From Dyella monticola (GTDB taxonomy: Bacteria > Pseudomonadota > Gammaproteobacteria > Xanthomonadales > Rhodanobacteraceae): a stretch of DNA of 53,780 nucleotides. The DNA is taken from contig NZ_QRBE01000020.1 of NCBI RefSeq assembly GCF_003363155.1, positions 1 through 53,780 of the forward strand, written 5' to 3'. This document shows positions 17,117 to 29,000 of this stretch, piece by piece (the first letter of the stretch is position 1; every line of letters begins with the position of its first letter). The notes under the pieces are model-generated. The model saw only the letters and a list, made by a program, of their open reading frames with translations. It was not told the origin of the DNA and ran no database searches. A program made the translations under genes and the position numbers.

Positions 17117-17386
17117 ATGACCAGTACGCTGCACGACGTGCTTGACCCCAAAACCTACGCACTATCCCAAGACCAGTTCGACGATCTATGCGTCATCTGC
17201 GACAAACTTCTGCTGATGGCGCAACTGGCCGGAACCCCACCGGCCACCGACGAGGATAGCGCCATGCTGCTTATCCGCCGTGTGTTGCTGGGGCAGCTTT
17301 TTGGAGAAATGAGCTTCCAGCTTCGCGATGTGCTGCAGGCCGTTTGTCGCAGCAAGACGGGCGTGGATGTTTCGTCGAAACATTGA
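17117..17386 (+). CDS. Small XAC0095-like protein (89 aa)
   Basis: Shares with the protein at 48015 the pattern HDxxxPxxYxLSQ, a following DKLxLMxQLAGT, D-x-x-A-x-LL, RVLxGxxF and QLxxVLxAV. The family resembles the XAC0095-like small proteins of Xanthomonadales, of unknown function; this link is from memory. Mostly helical, soluble, acidic. GGAG (17106-17109) is 7 bases before ATG 17117. It is the gene behind leader copy A. Its coding sequence has diverged from that at 48015 much more than the leaders have. Confidence 0.65.
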   Translation: MTSTLHDVLDPKTYALSQDQFDDLCVICDKLLLMAQLAGTPPATDEDSAMLLIRRVLLGQLFGEMSFQLRDVLQAVCRSKTGVDVSSKH

Positions 17387-17502
17387 AACGGCCCTGGAGG
17401 GATAAGGCCGAGCCCATCGCGTGACTCCTGGCACGTGGCGGTGGATTTCTCCGCGACCGTACCATTCGGCTCATCGATAACGCGACGCCGAGGGGAGTTC
17501 GG

Positions 17503-19359
17503 GTGACGACGACAAAGACCGTTGCCGTAATCAAGCGGCTCGTTCCCGGTGTCACCGCATGCACCCGACAACGGCTTTTGTGTGTCAGCCTTGCGGTGAT
17601 GTGCGCCGGACTTTCCGGGCTACCCGCATTGGTGAAGGCCGCCCCGTCGAATCCATCGGTTCAGCGCAGACTCGCAGCGCAAAGCGAACTGTTTAAAGAA
17701 CAGTGGAATGCGGATATGCAAGCATCGCCCGAGACAGCCACCGGTTATGGCGATTATCGGTATAACAACCGTCTCAATGATTATTCGCTAAAGGGTGCTC
17801 AACAGCACAATAACGTTGATACGTTTTATCGTGCGAAGCTCGCCGCGATTTCAACCGATGGCTTCACCGAACAGCAGCGTCTTTCGCACGAACTTCTCCT
17901 GCGCGAGCTGGATGATCGACTCCGCGACTATTCGCTCAAAACCTACGAGATGCCCATCTCCCAGATGGATGGCATCCAGCGGGATATGGCCGACCTTCCC
18001 AACGCGGTGCCGCTCGATACCTTGCAGCATTACCGGGACTACCTTTCCCGTCTGCAGCAAATTCCGCGTGCGTTCGCGCAGACCATCGAGGTGCTTCGTC
18101 AAGGCGAACGCGATGGCCTGATGCCGCCGCAAGTGCTGCTCAAGCAGGTGCCGGCGCAATGCGCGAGCATCATTGCAGACGATCCGTTTCTAGCCCCCAC
18201 CGAGACCTATCCCGCTTCGATCTCCTTCAACGATCAAAAACAATTGACCGCCGAGATCACACGCACCGTGAAGGAGCAGGTTCTACCCGCCTACCGAAAC
18301 TTTGCGGATTTCATTGCCACGCAGTACGCACCGCATGGCCGCACCACCATTGGCATGAGCAGTCTGCCCAACGGCATGGCGCTCTATCAGAACGCCATCC
18401 GCGAACAGACCACCACCGACATGACGCCGGCCCAGATTCATGCGCTGGGCCTGCGCGAAGTGGCGCGCATCAATGGCCTGCTCACGGCGCTGAGTCATAA
18501 AGCCGGATACCCGGACCTGAAAAGCTTCCGCGCGGCACTCAACAGCGACCCGCGTTACGTTCCCACCTCCGCGCAACAGATCGTCGACGACTTCCGCCAC
18601 TACGTCACCCAAATGCAATCGCGCCTGCCCGAGCTATTCGGGCAGATTCCCAACGCCCCGCTCACCGTGGAAGCCATGCCGCCGGATCAGCCCGGAAACA
18701 TCAGCCATTACATCCCCGGCACCCCGGATGGAAGCAGGCCAGCACGCGTGGTGGTTGCGACCTCCGACTACGCGCATCGCAAATTGCTGAGCGATGAAAC
18801 CATCGCCTACCACGAAGGCATTCCAGGCCACCACCTGCAAATCTCCCTCCAACAGCAGCTCAGAGGCTTGCCCACCTTCCGCCTCCACCTGGTCTACAAC
18901 GCCTATGCCGAAGGCTGGGCCGTCTACGCCGAAGCGCTAGGCAAAGAGATCGGCTTCTACCAAAGCCCCGCCTCCGATTATGGACGGCTAAACACCGAAC
19001 TGCTGCGCGCCGTCCGTTTGGTCGTCGACACCGGCATCCACGCAGACGGTTGGACCCGCGACCAGGCCATCGCCTATTTTCGCGAAAGCGGCTGCGCCGA
19101 CGAACCCACCATTCAAGCCGAAGTAGATCGTTATATCGCGTGGCCCGCACAAGGCCTCAGCTACAAAATCGGCCAATTGAACATCCTGGCGTTACGCGAA
19201 CGCGCGAAACAGCAGCTTGGCTCCCGCTTCGATATCAGAGCCTTTCATGACGAGATATTGAGTGCGGGAAGTCTACCGCTTGATGTGCTCGATACGCGGG
19301 TCAATCGCTGGATAGACGAGCAGCGCAGTGCGAAAGCGGCGATCGGTGACGCGTCATAG
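17503..19359 (+). CDS. DUF885 family secreted metallopeptidase-like protein
   Basis: A 618-residue protein. A signal sequence (hydrophobic stretch about residues 26-45, cleavage near VKA) follows a longer basic N-terminus. The zinc-binding segment HEGIPGHH (437-444), with upstream IAY and downstream LQISLQQ, is the hallmark of DUF885, related to M32/gluzincin peptidases. EGWAVYAE about 35 residues later provides the further Glu ligand. GTG 17503 is preceded by GGGGAG. An extracytoplasmic peptidase role is likely; substrate unknown. Confidence 0.88.
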   Translation: MTTTKTVAVIKRLVPGVTACTRQRLLCVSLAVMCAGLSGLPALVKAAPSNPSVQRRLAAQSELFKEQWNADMQASPETATGYGDYRYNNRLNDYSLKGAQQHNNVDTFYRAKLAAISTDGFTEQQRLSHELLLRELDDRLRDYSLKTYEMPISQMDGIQRDMADLPNAVPLDTLQHYRDYLSRLQQIPRAFAQTIEVLRQGERDGLMPPQVLLKQVPAQCASIIADDPFLAPTETYPASISFNDQKQLTAEITRTVKEQVLPAYRNFADFIATQYAPHGRTTIGMSSLPNGMALYQNAIREQTTTDMTPAQIHALGLREVARINGLLTALSHKAGYPDLKSFRAALNSDPRYVPTSAQQIVDDFRHYVTQMQSRLPELFGQIPNAPLTVEAMPPDQPGNISHYIPGTPDGSRPARVVVATSDYAHRKLLSDETIAYHEGIPGHHLQISLQQQLRGLPTFRLHLVYNAYAEGWAVYAEALGKEIGFYQSPASDYGRLNTELLRAVRLVVDTGIHADGWTRDQAIAYFRESGCADEPTIQAEVDRYIAWPAQGLSYKIGQLNILALRERAKQQLGSRFDIRAFHDEILSAGSLPLDVLDTRVNRWIDEQRSAKAAIGDAS

Positions 19360-19491
19360 TGGCAGGAGAAGGAAATGAAGTATCGTCTTCGCACGACTCA
19401 AAGCAGGGGCAATCCACTTATCGGTCAACTCGATTTGGCGCCAGCTTTCGACCATGACTATAGGTAAAAGCGGGTAAAGCGTCCTCAAAAT

Positions 19492-19526
19492 GCCGCCCTT
19501 GGTCCACTTGATGGACCAAGAGCGGC
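19492..19526. terminator. Bidirectional terminator-like hairpin
   Basis: CTTGGTCCA (19498-19506) and TGGACCAAG (19512-19520) form a perfect stem with loop CTTGA, extended by GCCGC (19492-19496) / GCGGC (19522-19526) across a C-A mismatch. On the minus strand it is followed by TTTT, so it fits best as terminator of the glycosidase-like gene at 19574. Confidence 0.6.
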
Positions 19527-19573
19527 CTCACAATAACGTGCAAGCCGCTCAACGTTATCGATGGTGGTAACAA

Positions 19574-20854
19574 TCAGGGAATCGCAAGATTGCCAGAGTT
19601 GCCTATCTGATTGTTATTGCCGTTGTAAGTAGCAATACCGTACATATAAATTTTTTTGCCGGCATACTGAGCCGTCGTTGCTGCACTTACATTAACGGTA
19701 AATCGATAACTTCCGGATGCAACGTGACACGCAGTGGCCACCGCCGGTTCGCTGCTTTGATTAGCCAGATAGCGCCCGATCCAGACACCGCCGCTGCCAT
19801 AAGGCGCGCCGAGGTAAAGATCCACATTGGTGGATTGGGGAACGCCCGTTGTGCAAGTCCAGCCCCAGATAGTTGAGGAGCCATCCGAGTTCGAGGTAAC
19901 GGAGTCCACCTCGCCGATGACGGGATTGGTCACATCCTTCATTGTCTGGCCGATTTCGTTATACGGCGTGGTAAGTGAGGGAATGTCGCGGACGCCAGGA
20001 CATGTAGCCGAACCACTAAACCAATGAAAGGGCGCTAGCCATGCCACCCTTGAGCTGGAAGTCAGCGTCGAGTAGAAGGTCCACGGACTATCGTATTGCG
20101 TGGCCGCACCGCCGACACCGCAGGCGCTCCCTCCGTTTGTGGCTTTCGGTACGAGGATCGTTCGCTGACCAGCTGTGAGGTCGGAAACCAGTTCCCCATA
20201 AAGGGTATTCCAGTCCGATGTGGAGGCACCGTAGTCATCGAAGCCAACCCAATCGACTAGAGAGATCGCATGTCGCACAGAGCTGAAATTCGGTGTAGTG
20301 ATAAAGGCGATTGGGATGGACGCCGTCGCGCTGTTGTTGCGCAATGCTGTGACAGCATTTGCGATAGCAGGATTGGCCGCATTGTTGATGTCGGTCAAGC
20401 CCGCCCCATCCGGCTCGTCGATCAGATAGAAAGCGGCCACCGTGCTTAGCTGGGGGTTACCTGGAACAATGTAGCCCTGGGCAACCATTTGACTCACGAA
20501 TGAGTTCCACACTGAGCCCGCATTGGGATCGATTTGCCATTGGCCGGAGTTGTACTGGAAAACCAGCGATGTAATCGTGACGATGGCTTTTACACCATTA
20601 GCGCGCGCGAGTTGGAGCTGGCTAAGGAGATAACCTTCAGTGCCCTGCCTGCCCGCATCGGTAGTATTACCTGACCAGATGGCGATGTGATACAGATTGA
20701 TGCGATTGTAGTTTTCGGAAAAACCACTCGCACCACTGTTGTAGCTCGCCGCGTCGTCGTAGTAGTAGCCAAAGTATTGGTCGGCGGTTTGTGCAAAACA
20801 AAGCGCCGGCAATAAGGTTAGCAGTATTATCAGCAAAGATCGTACGAATGACAT
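19574..20854 (-). CDS. Secreted glycosidase-like protein with C-terminal beta domain
   Basis: A 426-residue protein. A signal peptide (1-21, CFA cleavage) is followed by a TIM-barrel-like region of about 280 residues: IVTITSLVF, AFYLIDEPDG (Glu147, possible acid/base) and DWVGFDDYG (201-209), as in glycoside hydrolase clan A-like proteins. A second domain (about 310-426) has the pattern GEVDSV, IWGWTC, VDLYLG, NQSSEPAVATAC and YRFTVNV. This domain also occurs attached to other secreted enzymes and is presumably for binding. No exact GH family is assigned. Convergent with the DUF885 gene. Confidence 0.7.
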   Translation of the reverse strand: MSFVRSLLIILLTLLPALCFAQTADQYFGYYYDDAASYNSGASGFSENYNRINLYHIAIWSGNTTDAGRQGTEGYLLSQLQLARANGVKAIVTITSLVFQYNSGQWQIDPNAGSVWNSFVSQMVAQGYIVPGNPQLSTVAAFYLIDEPDGAGLTDINNAANPAIANAVTALRNNSATASIPIAFITTPNFSSVRHAISLVDWVGFDDYGASTSDWNTLYGELVSDLTAGQRTILVPKATNGGSACGVGGAATQYDSPWTFYSTLTSSSRVAWLAPFHWFSGSATCPGVRDIPSLTTPYNEIGQTMKDVTNPVIGEVDSVTSNSDGSSTIWGWTCTTGVPQSTNVDLYLGAPYGSGGVWIGRYLANQSSEPAVATACHVASGSYRFTVNVSAATTAQYAGKKIYMYGIATYNGNNNQIGNSGNLAIP

Positions 20855-21670
20855 ACCTTGTCTTCTCCTTTGGTTACGATTTGCACGTTTCCGCGTGCAT
20901 GCGAAAGCATTCCCTATCGAAGGGATGCCCTGATCTTTGGCGTTGAAGGGGGGCAGGAACCCGGTCTTTTACCGGATTCGAAATCTCATGGTCGATTTTC
21001 GGGCTGTCGAGTGCGTGCATAAGCGTCCATGCCATTTGACCGGTTTTCGGTCGACGTCGGTACGTCTTTCCCTTTCGCCTTTGGAAGCCCTTCGGCAGCA
21101 ACTAGATTGCAAGGAACTGCCTGCCTTAAGAACCAATGCCAGCGAAGATGCATTGCCCGCTGCGGGATTACTGTCGGCATTTGCCTGAGGCCACCGCCGT
21201 TGCCGAAGTATACCGATCAAGCTTCGGCAAAAATATCTTTCGCCCCTTTAAGATCAGCTTTATTTGCTAGCGATGCTGATCTTTGAGCTGTGTCCAAACA
21301 ATGCAGTTGGACCCGCCACCCCTGGCGGCTGTGAATAACAGGCAGCTCGCCTGAAGGCAAGAGCATGTTGCTCTGCAATCCGCGATAAGTGACGCCCTGA
21401 TGCCTAGTCGTTGGTTCGATATACCTATATAGATTGGCCGAAACGAATCGCTCCACGCGCGACTTCGCCGTATTACGCCTCCGCAGCTTCGCAATTCACC
21501 CATTGTCACCGCCCTGCAAAAAAACTCCGGACTCGGAGTGCTTTCCAAATTAGAAACACTCCCTACGAAGTTGATCAATTGCACGTCTTGCGTTACGTGG
21601 AAGTGCGAACGTCGCCCTCGTCACGGCCATACGTTCGCCATCCCTGCCCCCAATCCCGAAACCCCCACCC
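20855..21670. other. Intergenic region with one inverted repeat
   Basis: About 816 bases with no supported gene. A perfect 9-bp inverted repeat, AAGATCAGC (21250-21258) and GCTGATCTT (21275-21283), has a 16-base spacer; it could be an operator or hairpin. The promoter of the glycosidase-like gene should lie at the left side. Confidence 0.45.
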
Positions 21671-22318
21671 TCACGCCCCCCTACACAAAAACACATGCGT
21701 AGCGCGTTCCCCCGCAACCACTTTCTCGCACCGATAACCAAGCGCGTGCATATCGATCCCGTGGAACAGGTGTTCGCCCCGGCCAAGCAGCACGGGTGAT
21801 ACAGCAAGGTGCATCTCGTCGATGCGCGCTGCGCTTAGCAGTTGCCGTACGGTTGCTGCGCCGCCGCCGACACGCACATCGTTGCCATTCGCCGCTGCCG
21901 TAGCTTGCTTGATGGCGGCGTCGATGCCGTCGGTGACGAAATAAAATGTGGTGCCGCCTTTCATCACCAGCGGCTCGCGTGGGTGATGGGTGAGCACGAA
22001 CACGGGTACGTGATAGGGCGGTTCGTCGCCCCACCAGCCTTTCCAGCTGTCATCGGGCCACGGCCCGCGCACGGGGCCGAACATGTTGCGGCCGATGATC
22101 CATGCGCCGACGTCGGCAAAGCCTTGTTGGGCGATCTGGTCGTCGACACCGGTTTCGCCGCCGTCGTCACCCTGCATGGATTGCCAGGTGCGTGTGTGGA
22201 AAAACCAGTTCATCAGTTCCGGGCCGCGCACGCCGAGCGGGTTCTCCAGGCTCTGGTCGGGGCCGGCGCCATAGCCGTCGAGTGATACAGCGAAGCTTTT
22301 TACTACCAGCCTGGACAT
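21671..22318 (-). CDS. RibD C-terminal/dihydrofolate reductase-fold protein
   Basis: A 215-residue protein beginning RLVVKSFAVSLDGYGAG. GAWIIGRNMFGPVRGPW, VPVFVLTHHPREPL, VRVGGGAATVRQLL and ARIDEMHLAVSPVLLGRGEHLF follow. These are typical of the RibD_C/DHFR-like family, longer than the protein at 8131-8664 and only distantly similar to it. An NADPH-dependent reductase role is expected; substrate unknown. Stands alone. Confidence 0.87.
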   Translation of the reverse strand: MSRLVVKSFAVSLDGYGAGPDQSLENPLGVRGPELMNWFFHTRTWQSMQGDDGGETGVDDQIAQQGFADVGAWIIGRNMFGPVRGPWPDDSWKGWWGDEPPYHVPVFVLTHHPREPLVMKGGTTFYFVTDGIDAAIKQATAAANGNDVRVGGGAATVRQLLSAARIDEMHLAVSPVLLGRGEHLFHGIDMHALGYRCEKVVAGERATHVFLCRGA

Positions 22319-23045
22319 AGACCCTCCGTCGAGCGGACTTGACGATACGGGCGCACAGGCGTGGCCCTTGGCGATTCTTGCATGGGTTCCGATTAGTTAA
22401 GCGACGAAGCGGGGTCGCGATATTCGACGTCGTCTGTGGTGAAGGACGGCCGATCGCCGCGCTCGACGGACGCGGCCCATGTGCCGTTGCACCCACCGCG
22501 TTATCGATGCCGGGATGCCTGACCTGCACCTGCGTCGCACGCATGAGACATGCAGACATGTCCCCCCGAGTCCAGCGCGGTTAGCATCACTCCCATCTGA
22601 TAACTGTTAACTGGATCACGTAACAACACGCATTTTGACGTAGCCCGCCGGTTCGCGAGGCTGCGCACAGGGGAAGCATGCATCGTCCGTTTCACATCAC
22701 CCTGGGCCTGTTTGGGCCTGGGCTAAGCCTGTTTGTGCCTCGTGAAAGCGCAGCCGTCCGCTTTCGTACCGCTGCGCGCGGCTCGAACGCCGGTGCCCTC
22801 TGTCGCGCGCTGCATGCGCGCGCTGGCGCGTGGTGGCCGCCGATGTGTGCAGGCGATGCGGACGTCATGCCGCGCCTCGCGCTCCCGTTCTTCATCTCCA
22901 TCCGCTCTGCCTGGATGGAGTGCCGCGCAGAGCGCGGCGCAACGCCTTTCCGATCGATGCCTGCGCGCTTTGGTTTCAGTTACGCAGCACGCCGCGATCG
23001 CCACTCGACATCCATATCGCACGTTAAAAAACAGGGACCTTTGCC
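22319..23045. other. Intergenic region upstream of autotransporter
   Basis: About 727 bases. A frame of 123 codons at 22678-23049 has no recognisable domain and odd composition, and is not called. An alternating GC palindrome around GCGCGCTGCATGCGCGC (about 22806-22822) could form a hairpin. This region should hold the promoter of the giant autotransporter. AGGGAC at 23034-23039 is its ribosome site. Confidence 0.5.
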
Positions 23046-26000
23046 GTGAATCGTATCTATCGTCTGGTGTTCAACCGCGCTTTGGGCGTGATGCAGGTGG
23101 CCTCGGAATTGGCGAGCGCACCGAAGGGTGGGGTCGTTGAGGGCGAGGCTGCCGCCAGGCCGGCGTTGAAATCGCGTGCGCTTGCGCTCGCGGTGAGCCT
23201 GGTACTGGCGAGTATCGCCGCGCCGGCGATGGCGCAGACCTGCACGGCCAGTGCAACGGTGCTGTGCGGCACGGTGGGTGGCGACGGGGGCGCCGGCAAC
23301 ATAAGTGGAACGGCCGGAACGGCCGGCAGCGGCGCCGTGGCATCGGGCGCTTACGCCAATGCGGGCGGTGCGGGTGGAACGGCAAGCGGTGCCGGATCGG
23401 CCGGCCAAGGCATCAACGGCAGCGCCGGCGGTGGCGGCAGCGTTGGCACCGGCAGAAATGACGGACGCGCGGGCGGAGCGGGAGCGGGCGGCAATGCCAC
23501 TACGCAGGGTGTTGGCGGCGGCGGTGGCGGCGGCGGCGGATTCAACTCATATGCCACCGGTGGTGGTGGCGGCGGCGGTGGTGGCGTGGGCCAGTCCGTG
23601 TTGGTCGGCGCAAGTTTCACCAACCCCGGCAGCGTCGTGGGTGGCCACGGCGGCAAGGGTGGCAACGGCGGCTACAACTCCAAATACAAGGGCCAAAACT
23701 ACTCCTCTGCCTATGCCGGCGGCGGCGGCGGCGGCGGCGCGGGTATCTATGCCGCGACGGAAAGTAAGCTCACCAATGCGTCAGGCGCCAGTATCACCGG
23801 CGGCAATGGCGGTATCGGTGGCAGCGGGTTTCGCGGCGCCAACGGTGGCGGCGGTGGCGCCGGTGTCACCGGCAGTGGCTTCTACCTGTCCTCGGCCGGC
23901 ACCATCACGGGTGGCAGTGGCGGCAATGGCGGCAGTTGGGTGACCGATGGCGGCTACGGCGGCAGCGGTGGCGCCGGCGGCGCGGGCGTTTCCGGCAGCG
24001 TGTTGAACGTGGTCAATAGCGGAACGATCACGGGTGGTGCAGGCGGCGCCGGCGCCTCCGATCTGGTCGGCGGCGGCTCGGGTGGCGCAGGTGGCGCGGG
24101 CGTGGCCATGTCCGGCGCTGCTTCTTCGTTGAGCAATTCGGGCAGCATCACCGGCGGCGCGGGCGGCGCAGGGGCGGCCACGACCGAACTCGGCGGCCAG
24201 CTTAGCGGTAGGGGTGGCGCGGGTGGCACGGGCTTGGTGATGTCCGGCAGCTATGCCTTTTTGACCAATCAGGGCAGCATCACCGGCGGCGCGGGTGGCA
24301 CGTCCAGTGGCAGTGGCGGCAGCGTCGGTGCCGGTGGCGTGGGTGTCGCCATATCCGGCAATAACGTCACGCTGGCCGATAGCGGCAGCATCAGCGGAGG
24401 CCTGAATGGTGCGGGCGCTAGCCGCAACTATGCGGTGGACATCACCGGCCGCGACGACGTACTGACATTGGTGAGCGGCTACAGCTTTAGCGGCAGCGTG
24501 TATGCGCAGCCCGGCAACAGCAACACGCTGGATCTGGATGGCAACGTCAATGCCACCTTCGACGTGAGCAGCATCGTCGGCGGCTTCGACTTTTACGAAA
24601 AACAAGGCGCGAGCACCTGGACGCTGACGGGCAGCACCTCGGCGGTAACGCCATGGGTGTTGTTTAGCGGCACGCTGGCCATTTCCAGCGACGCGAGCCT
24701 GGGCGCAAGTTCGGGCATCGCGACCCTCGACGGCGGCACGCTGGAAATGACCGCCTCGACCAGCTCCAGCCGCCAGGTGGCGCTCATCGGCAGTAGCACC
24801 GTGCTTACCGATGCCGGTGTGACCTGGGTGGAAAACGGCGACATCATCGGCAGCGGTGCGCTGGACAAGAGCGGTAGTGGCACGCTGGTGCTCACCGGTA
24901 CCAACGCGTACACGGGCGGCACGGTGATCAACGCCGGCACGTTGCAGATCGGCAATGGTGGCGCGACCGGTGCCATTCTCGGGAATGTCACCGATAACGG
25001 CGTGCTGAGCTTCGATGGCACCGGCACGGCCCCCTTCGCCAGCGTGATCGCGGGTTCGGGTGTGGTCCAGCAGATCGGCACGGGTACCACCGACCTTATC
25101 GGCGACAACACCTACAGCGGCACGACCACGATCAGCGGCGGCACGCTTGAACTCAGTGGTTCGGCCAGCATTGCCCGTTCCGCCAGCGTGATCGACAACG
25201 CAACGTTCGACATAAGCAATACCACCAGCGGCGCGTTGATCACCTCGTTGAGCGGCACCGGCACGGTCAACCTCGGTACGCAGACGCTGACTCTCACGCA
25301 GGCCAGCGGCAGCTTCAGCGGCGCGATCAATGGCGGCGGCGGCCTGACGCTGGAGGCCGGCACCGAGACGCTTGGTGGTAACAACAGTTACAACGGCATG
25401 ACCGCGATCAACGGCGGCACGCTGATGCTCAGCGGCGCCGGCAGCATCGCCCATTCGAGCGATGTGGTCGATAGCGGCACGTTCGACATCAGCAATACCA
25501 GCGGCGCTTCCATCACATCGCTGGCAGGAAACGGCACCGTCAACCTCGGTGCGCAAACGCTGACGTTGACCGACGCCAACGATACCTTCAGTGGTTCCAT
25601 CAGCGGCACCGGCGGACTGACGCTCGATGCCGGCAACGAAACGCTTACCGGCGCCGACACTTATTCGGGCACGACGACGGTCAACGGCGGCTCGCTGTCG
25701 GTGACGTCCGGCGGCAGCATGGCCAACATCGCTACGTTGATCGACAACGGCATGGTGGTGGTCGACGGAACAGGCTCGAACATCACCGCCACGCTCGGTG
25801 CCGGCGGCACGCCGGTGATGATCGGCGATAACGGCAACGGTACGCTGATCGTCAGCAACAGCGGGGCCGTCGTCAGCAATGGGCAGTTGAACGTCGGCCA
25901 GAACGCAGGCGATCAGGGTTCGGTGACCGTCACCAGCGGCGGCCAGCTGATGAGCAACACCTTCATCAATATCGGCCAGCTTGGCACCGGTTCGCTCATC

Positions 26001-29000
26001 GTGTCCGCGGGTGGCGGGGTCACCGCCAGCGGGTTCTTCTCCCTTGGCGATGGCGGTGGATCCAGCGGTACCGTCCTGGTCACCGGCAGCGGTTCGAGCC
26101 TCAATGCGCCGAACATCGCGGTGGGCAATCACGGCGGCACGGGTACGTTGACGGTTGCCAGCGGCGGCTCGGTGACCGCCACCAGTTTTGTGATCGCCGC
26201 AGACGCCGGCTCCGCCGGCACCGTGAACATCGGTGCGGCAGCGGGCCAGCCTGCCGCGGCGGCGGGAACGTTGAACACCAATGCCGTTTCCTTCGGCAAT
26301 GGCACGGGCACGCTGGTGTTCAATCTCACCAATGCCAGTTATGTCTTTGCGCCGACGATCAGCGGCAACGGCGTGGTCGATGTGCTTGCCGGCACCACTG
26401 TCTTCACCGCCGTCAACACCTACACCGGCACGACCACGATCAGCGGCGGCACGCTTGAACTCAGTGGTTCGGGCAGCATCGCCGATTCCGCCAGCGTGAT
26501 CGACAACGCGACGTTCGACATCAGCAATGTCTCCGGCGGCACGTCGATCAAATCGTTGAGCGGTTACGGTGTGGTCAACCTGGGCACGCGTTCGCTGACC
26601 CTCACCCAGGCCAGCGGTCTCCTCGTCGGCTGGATCGAAGGCAGCGGCAGCCTGACGTTGAACAGTGGCACCGAAATGCTCGCCGGCAGCAACACCTACA
26701 CCGGCAACACCACCATCAACGGCGGCACGCTGTCACTCAGTGGTGGCGGCCACATCGACGACACCGCGACGGTGATCGACAACGGCACGCTGCTGCTCCA
26801 AGGCCAAAGTTCCATCACGGCAGCGGACGGCGGCACGCCGTTCCTGATTGGCGACGGCGGTACCGGTACGCTGACGGCCAGCAGCGGCGCCCGGGTTGCG
26901 AGTAATGGTGAATTCGAAATCGGCTGGAACGCCGGCGACGTCGGCAGCGTAACCATCGCCAGCGGATCGAGCTTGAGCGCGACCGACAGCATCAATGTCG
27001 GCAAATACGGCACGGGCACGCTGACTGTCTCCGGTGGCGGCACGGTCAGCGCCGGTGGCTATTTGTCGATCGCCGACCAGGCCGGTTCCAACGGTACTGT
27101 CGTGGTGACTGGCAGCGGCTCCAGCGCCAGCGCAACAAGCGTGGTGGCGGTCGGCAACCATGCAGGCACCGGCACGTTGACGGTCGCCGACGGCGGATCG
27201 GTGAGCGCGCCCACGGTGGAGATTGCCGCCGCCGCCGGCAGCACCGGCACGTTGAATATCGGCGCCGCGGCTGGCGAGGCAGCGGCCGCAGCAGGCACAT
27301 TGAATACGTCTAATGTCGTTTTCGGTAACGGCGCGGGCGCGCTGGTGTTCAATCACACCGATACCGGTTATGTCTTCGCGCCGACCCTCAGCGGCAACGG
27401 CACGGTCGACGTACTGGCCGGCACGACCCTCTTTACCGCCGATAACAGCTACACCGGTACGACCACGATCAGCGGCGGCAGCTTGCAGCTCGGCAATGGC
27501 GGCAGCAGTGGCTGGATCACCACCGACGTCACCAACAACAGCGCGCTGGTATTCGACCGCTCCGATAATGTGGCCTTCACCAACGCGATCAGCGGCAGCG
27601 GTTCGGTCACGCAAAACGGCAGCGGCACGCTGGCGCTGGATAACGTCAACAGCTACACCGGCGGTACCACCGTCAACAACGGCACGTTGCTGATCGGCGA
27701 CAGCGCCAACCCCGGGGCGCAGGTGGCCGGCGATGTCGTGGTCAACAGCGGTGCGACGCTCGGCGGTGTCGGCAGCATCGGCGGCAATGTTACGGTGGTC
27801 GGCGGCGCGCATCTGGCGCCGGGTGCCAACGGCAGTTTCGGCACACTGAGCATTGGCGGCAACCTCAGCGTTGCGCAGGGCGCTGTGCTGGATTACGGCT
27901 TCAGCGCGCCCGGCAATGGTTACAGCACGCCGGGTACCGGCGATCAGGTCAACGTCGGCGGCAACCTCACGCTCAATGGCGCAACGCTCAACGTCAACGG
28001 CGATGCCAGCTTTGGCCAGGGCCTTTACACGCTGTTCCAATACAACGGCGTGCTTACCGAAACCAACGGTGGCATCACGCTGGGTACGGTGCCGGCCGGC
28101 GATACGCTGAGCCTCCAGACGCTGGCCAACCAGATCAACCTGGTCAACACCGGCGGTACGGCGCTCAACATGTGGAACGGCAACGGTCAGGCGTCGGCTA
28201 CGCAAATGGGGGGCGGCAGCGGCACGTGGTCGGCCACATCGTCAAACTGGACCGATGCGAACGGTGACGTCAGCGCGGCGATGGTGCCGCAACCGGGCTT
28301 CGCCGTTTTTGGCGGCACGGCTGGCACGGTCACGATCGACAACAGTGCCGGTGCGGTGGCCGCCACAGGCATGCAGTTCGCGGTCAACGGTTATGTGATG
28401 AGCGGCGACACGTTGACGCTGGTCACCGACGGCAGCGGCAATGCACCGGCGATCCGCGTCGGCGATGGCACGTCTAACGGCGCCAGCTACACCGCGGAAA
28501 TCGACAACGTGCTGGCCGGCAGCGCGGGCATCAACAAGACCGACAACGGTACCTTGATCCTCGGCGGCACCAACACCTACACCGGCGGCACTACCATCAG
28601 CGGCGGTACGCTGCAGATCGGCAATGGCGGCAGCAGCGGTTCCGTGCTGGGCGACGTGGTCGACAACGCCAACCTGGCGTTTGCGCACACGGATGCGGTG
28701 ACGTTCGATGGTGCGATCAGCGGCACCGGCAACCTGGTGCAGTTGGGTACCGGTACGTTGACGCTGACCAACACCGAAACCTATTCCGGCACCACCACCA
28801 TCAGTGCTGGCGTACTCGCGCTCAGCAGCACCGGCAGCATCGCCGCGTCCAGCAGCGTGATCGACAACGCGACGTTCGATGTCAGCGCCGCAGGTGCGAC
28901 GATCAATTCATTGTCCGGTAGCGGCAACGTGAACCTTGGCGGGCAGATGCTGACGCTCACCCAGGCCGCCGATACGTTCGGCGGCGTGATCAACGGCAAC

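Noticed and set aside
22678-23049. A 123-codon frame before the autotransporter
   Set aside because: No domain, unusual composition, no good ribosome site, and it overlaps the autotransporter start region.
23500-23760. Short repeats that could look like a CRISPR array
   Set aside because: They are Gly codon runs inside a coding sequence with no regular spacers.
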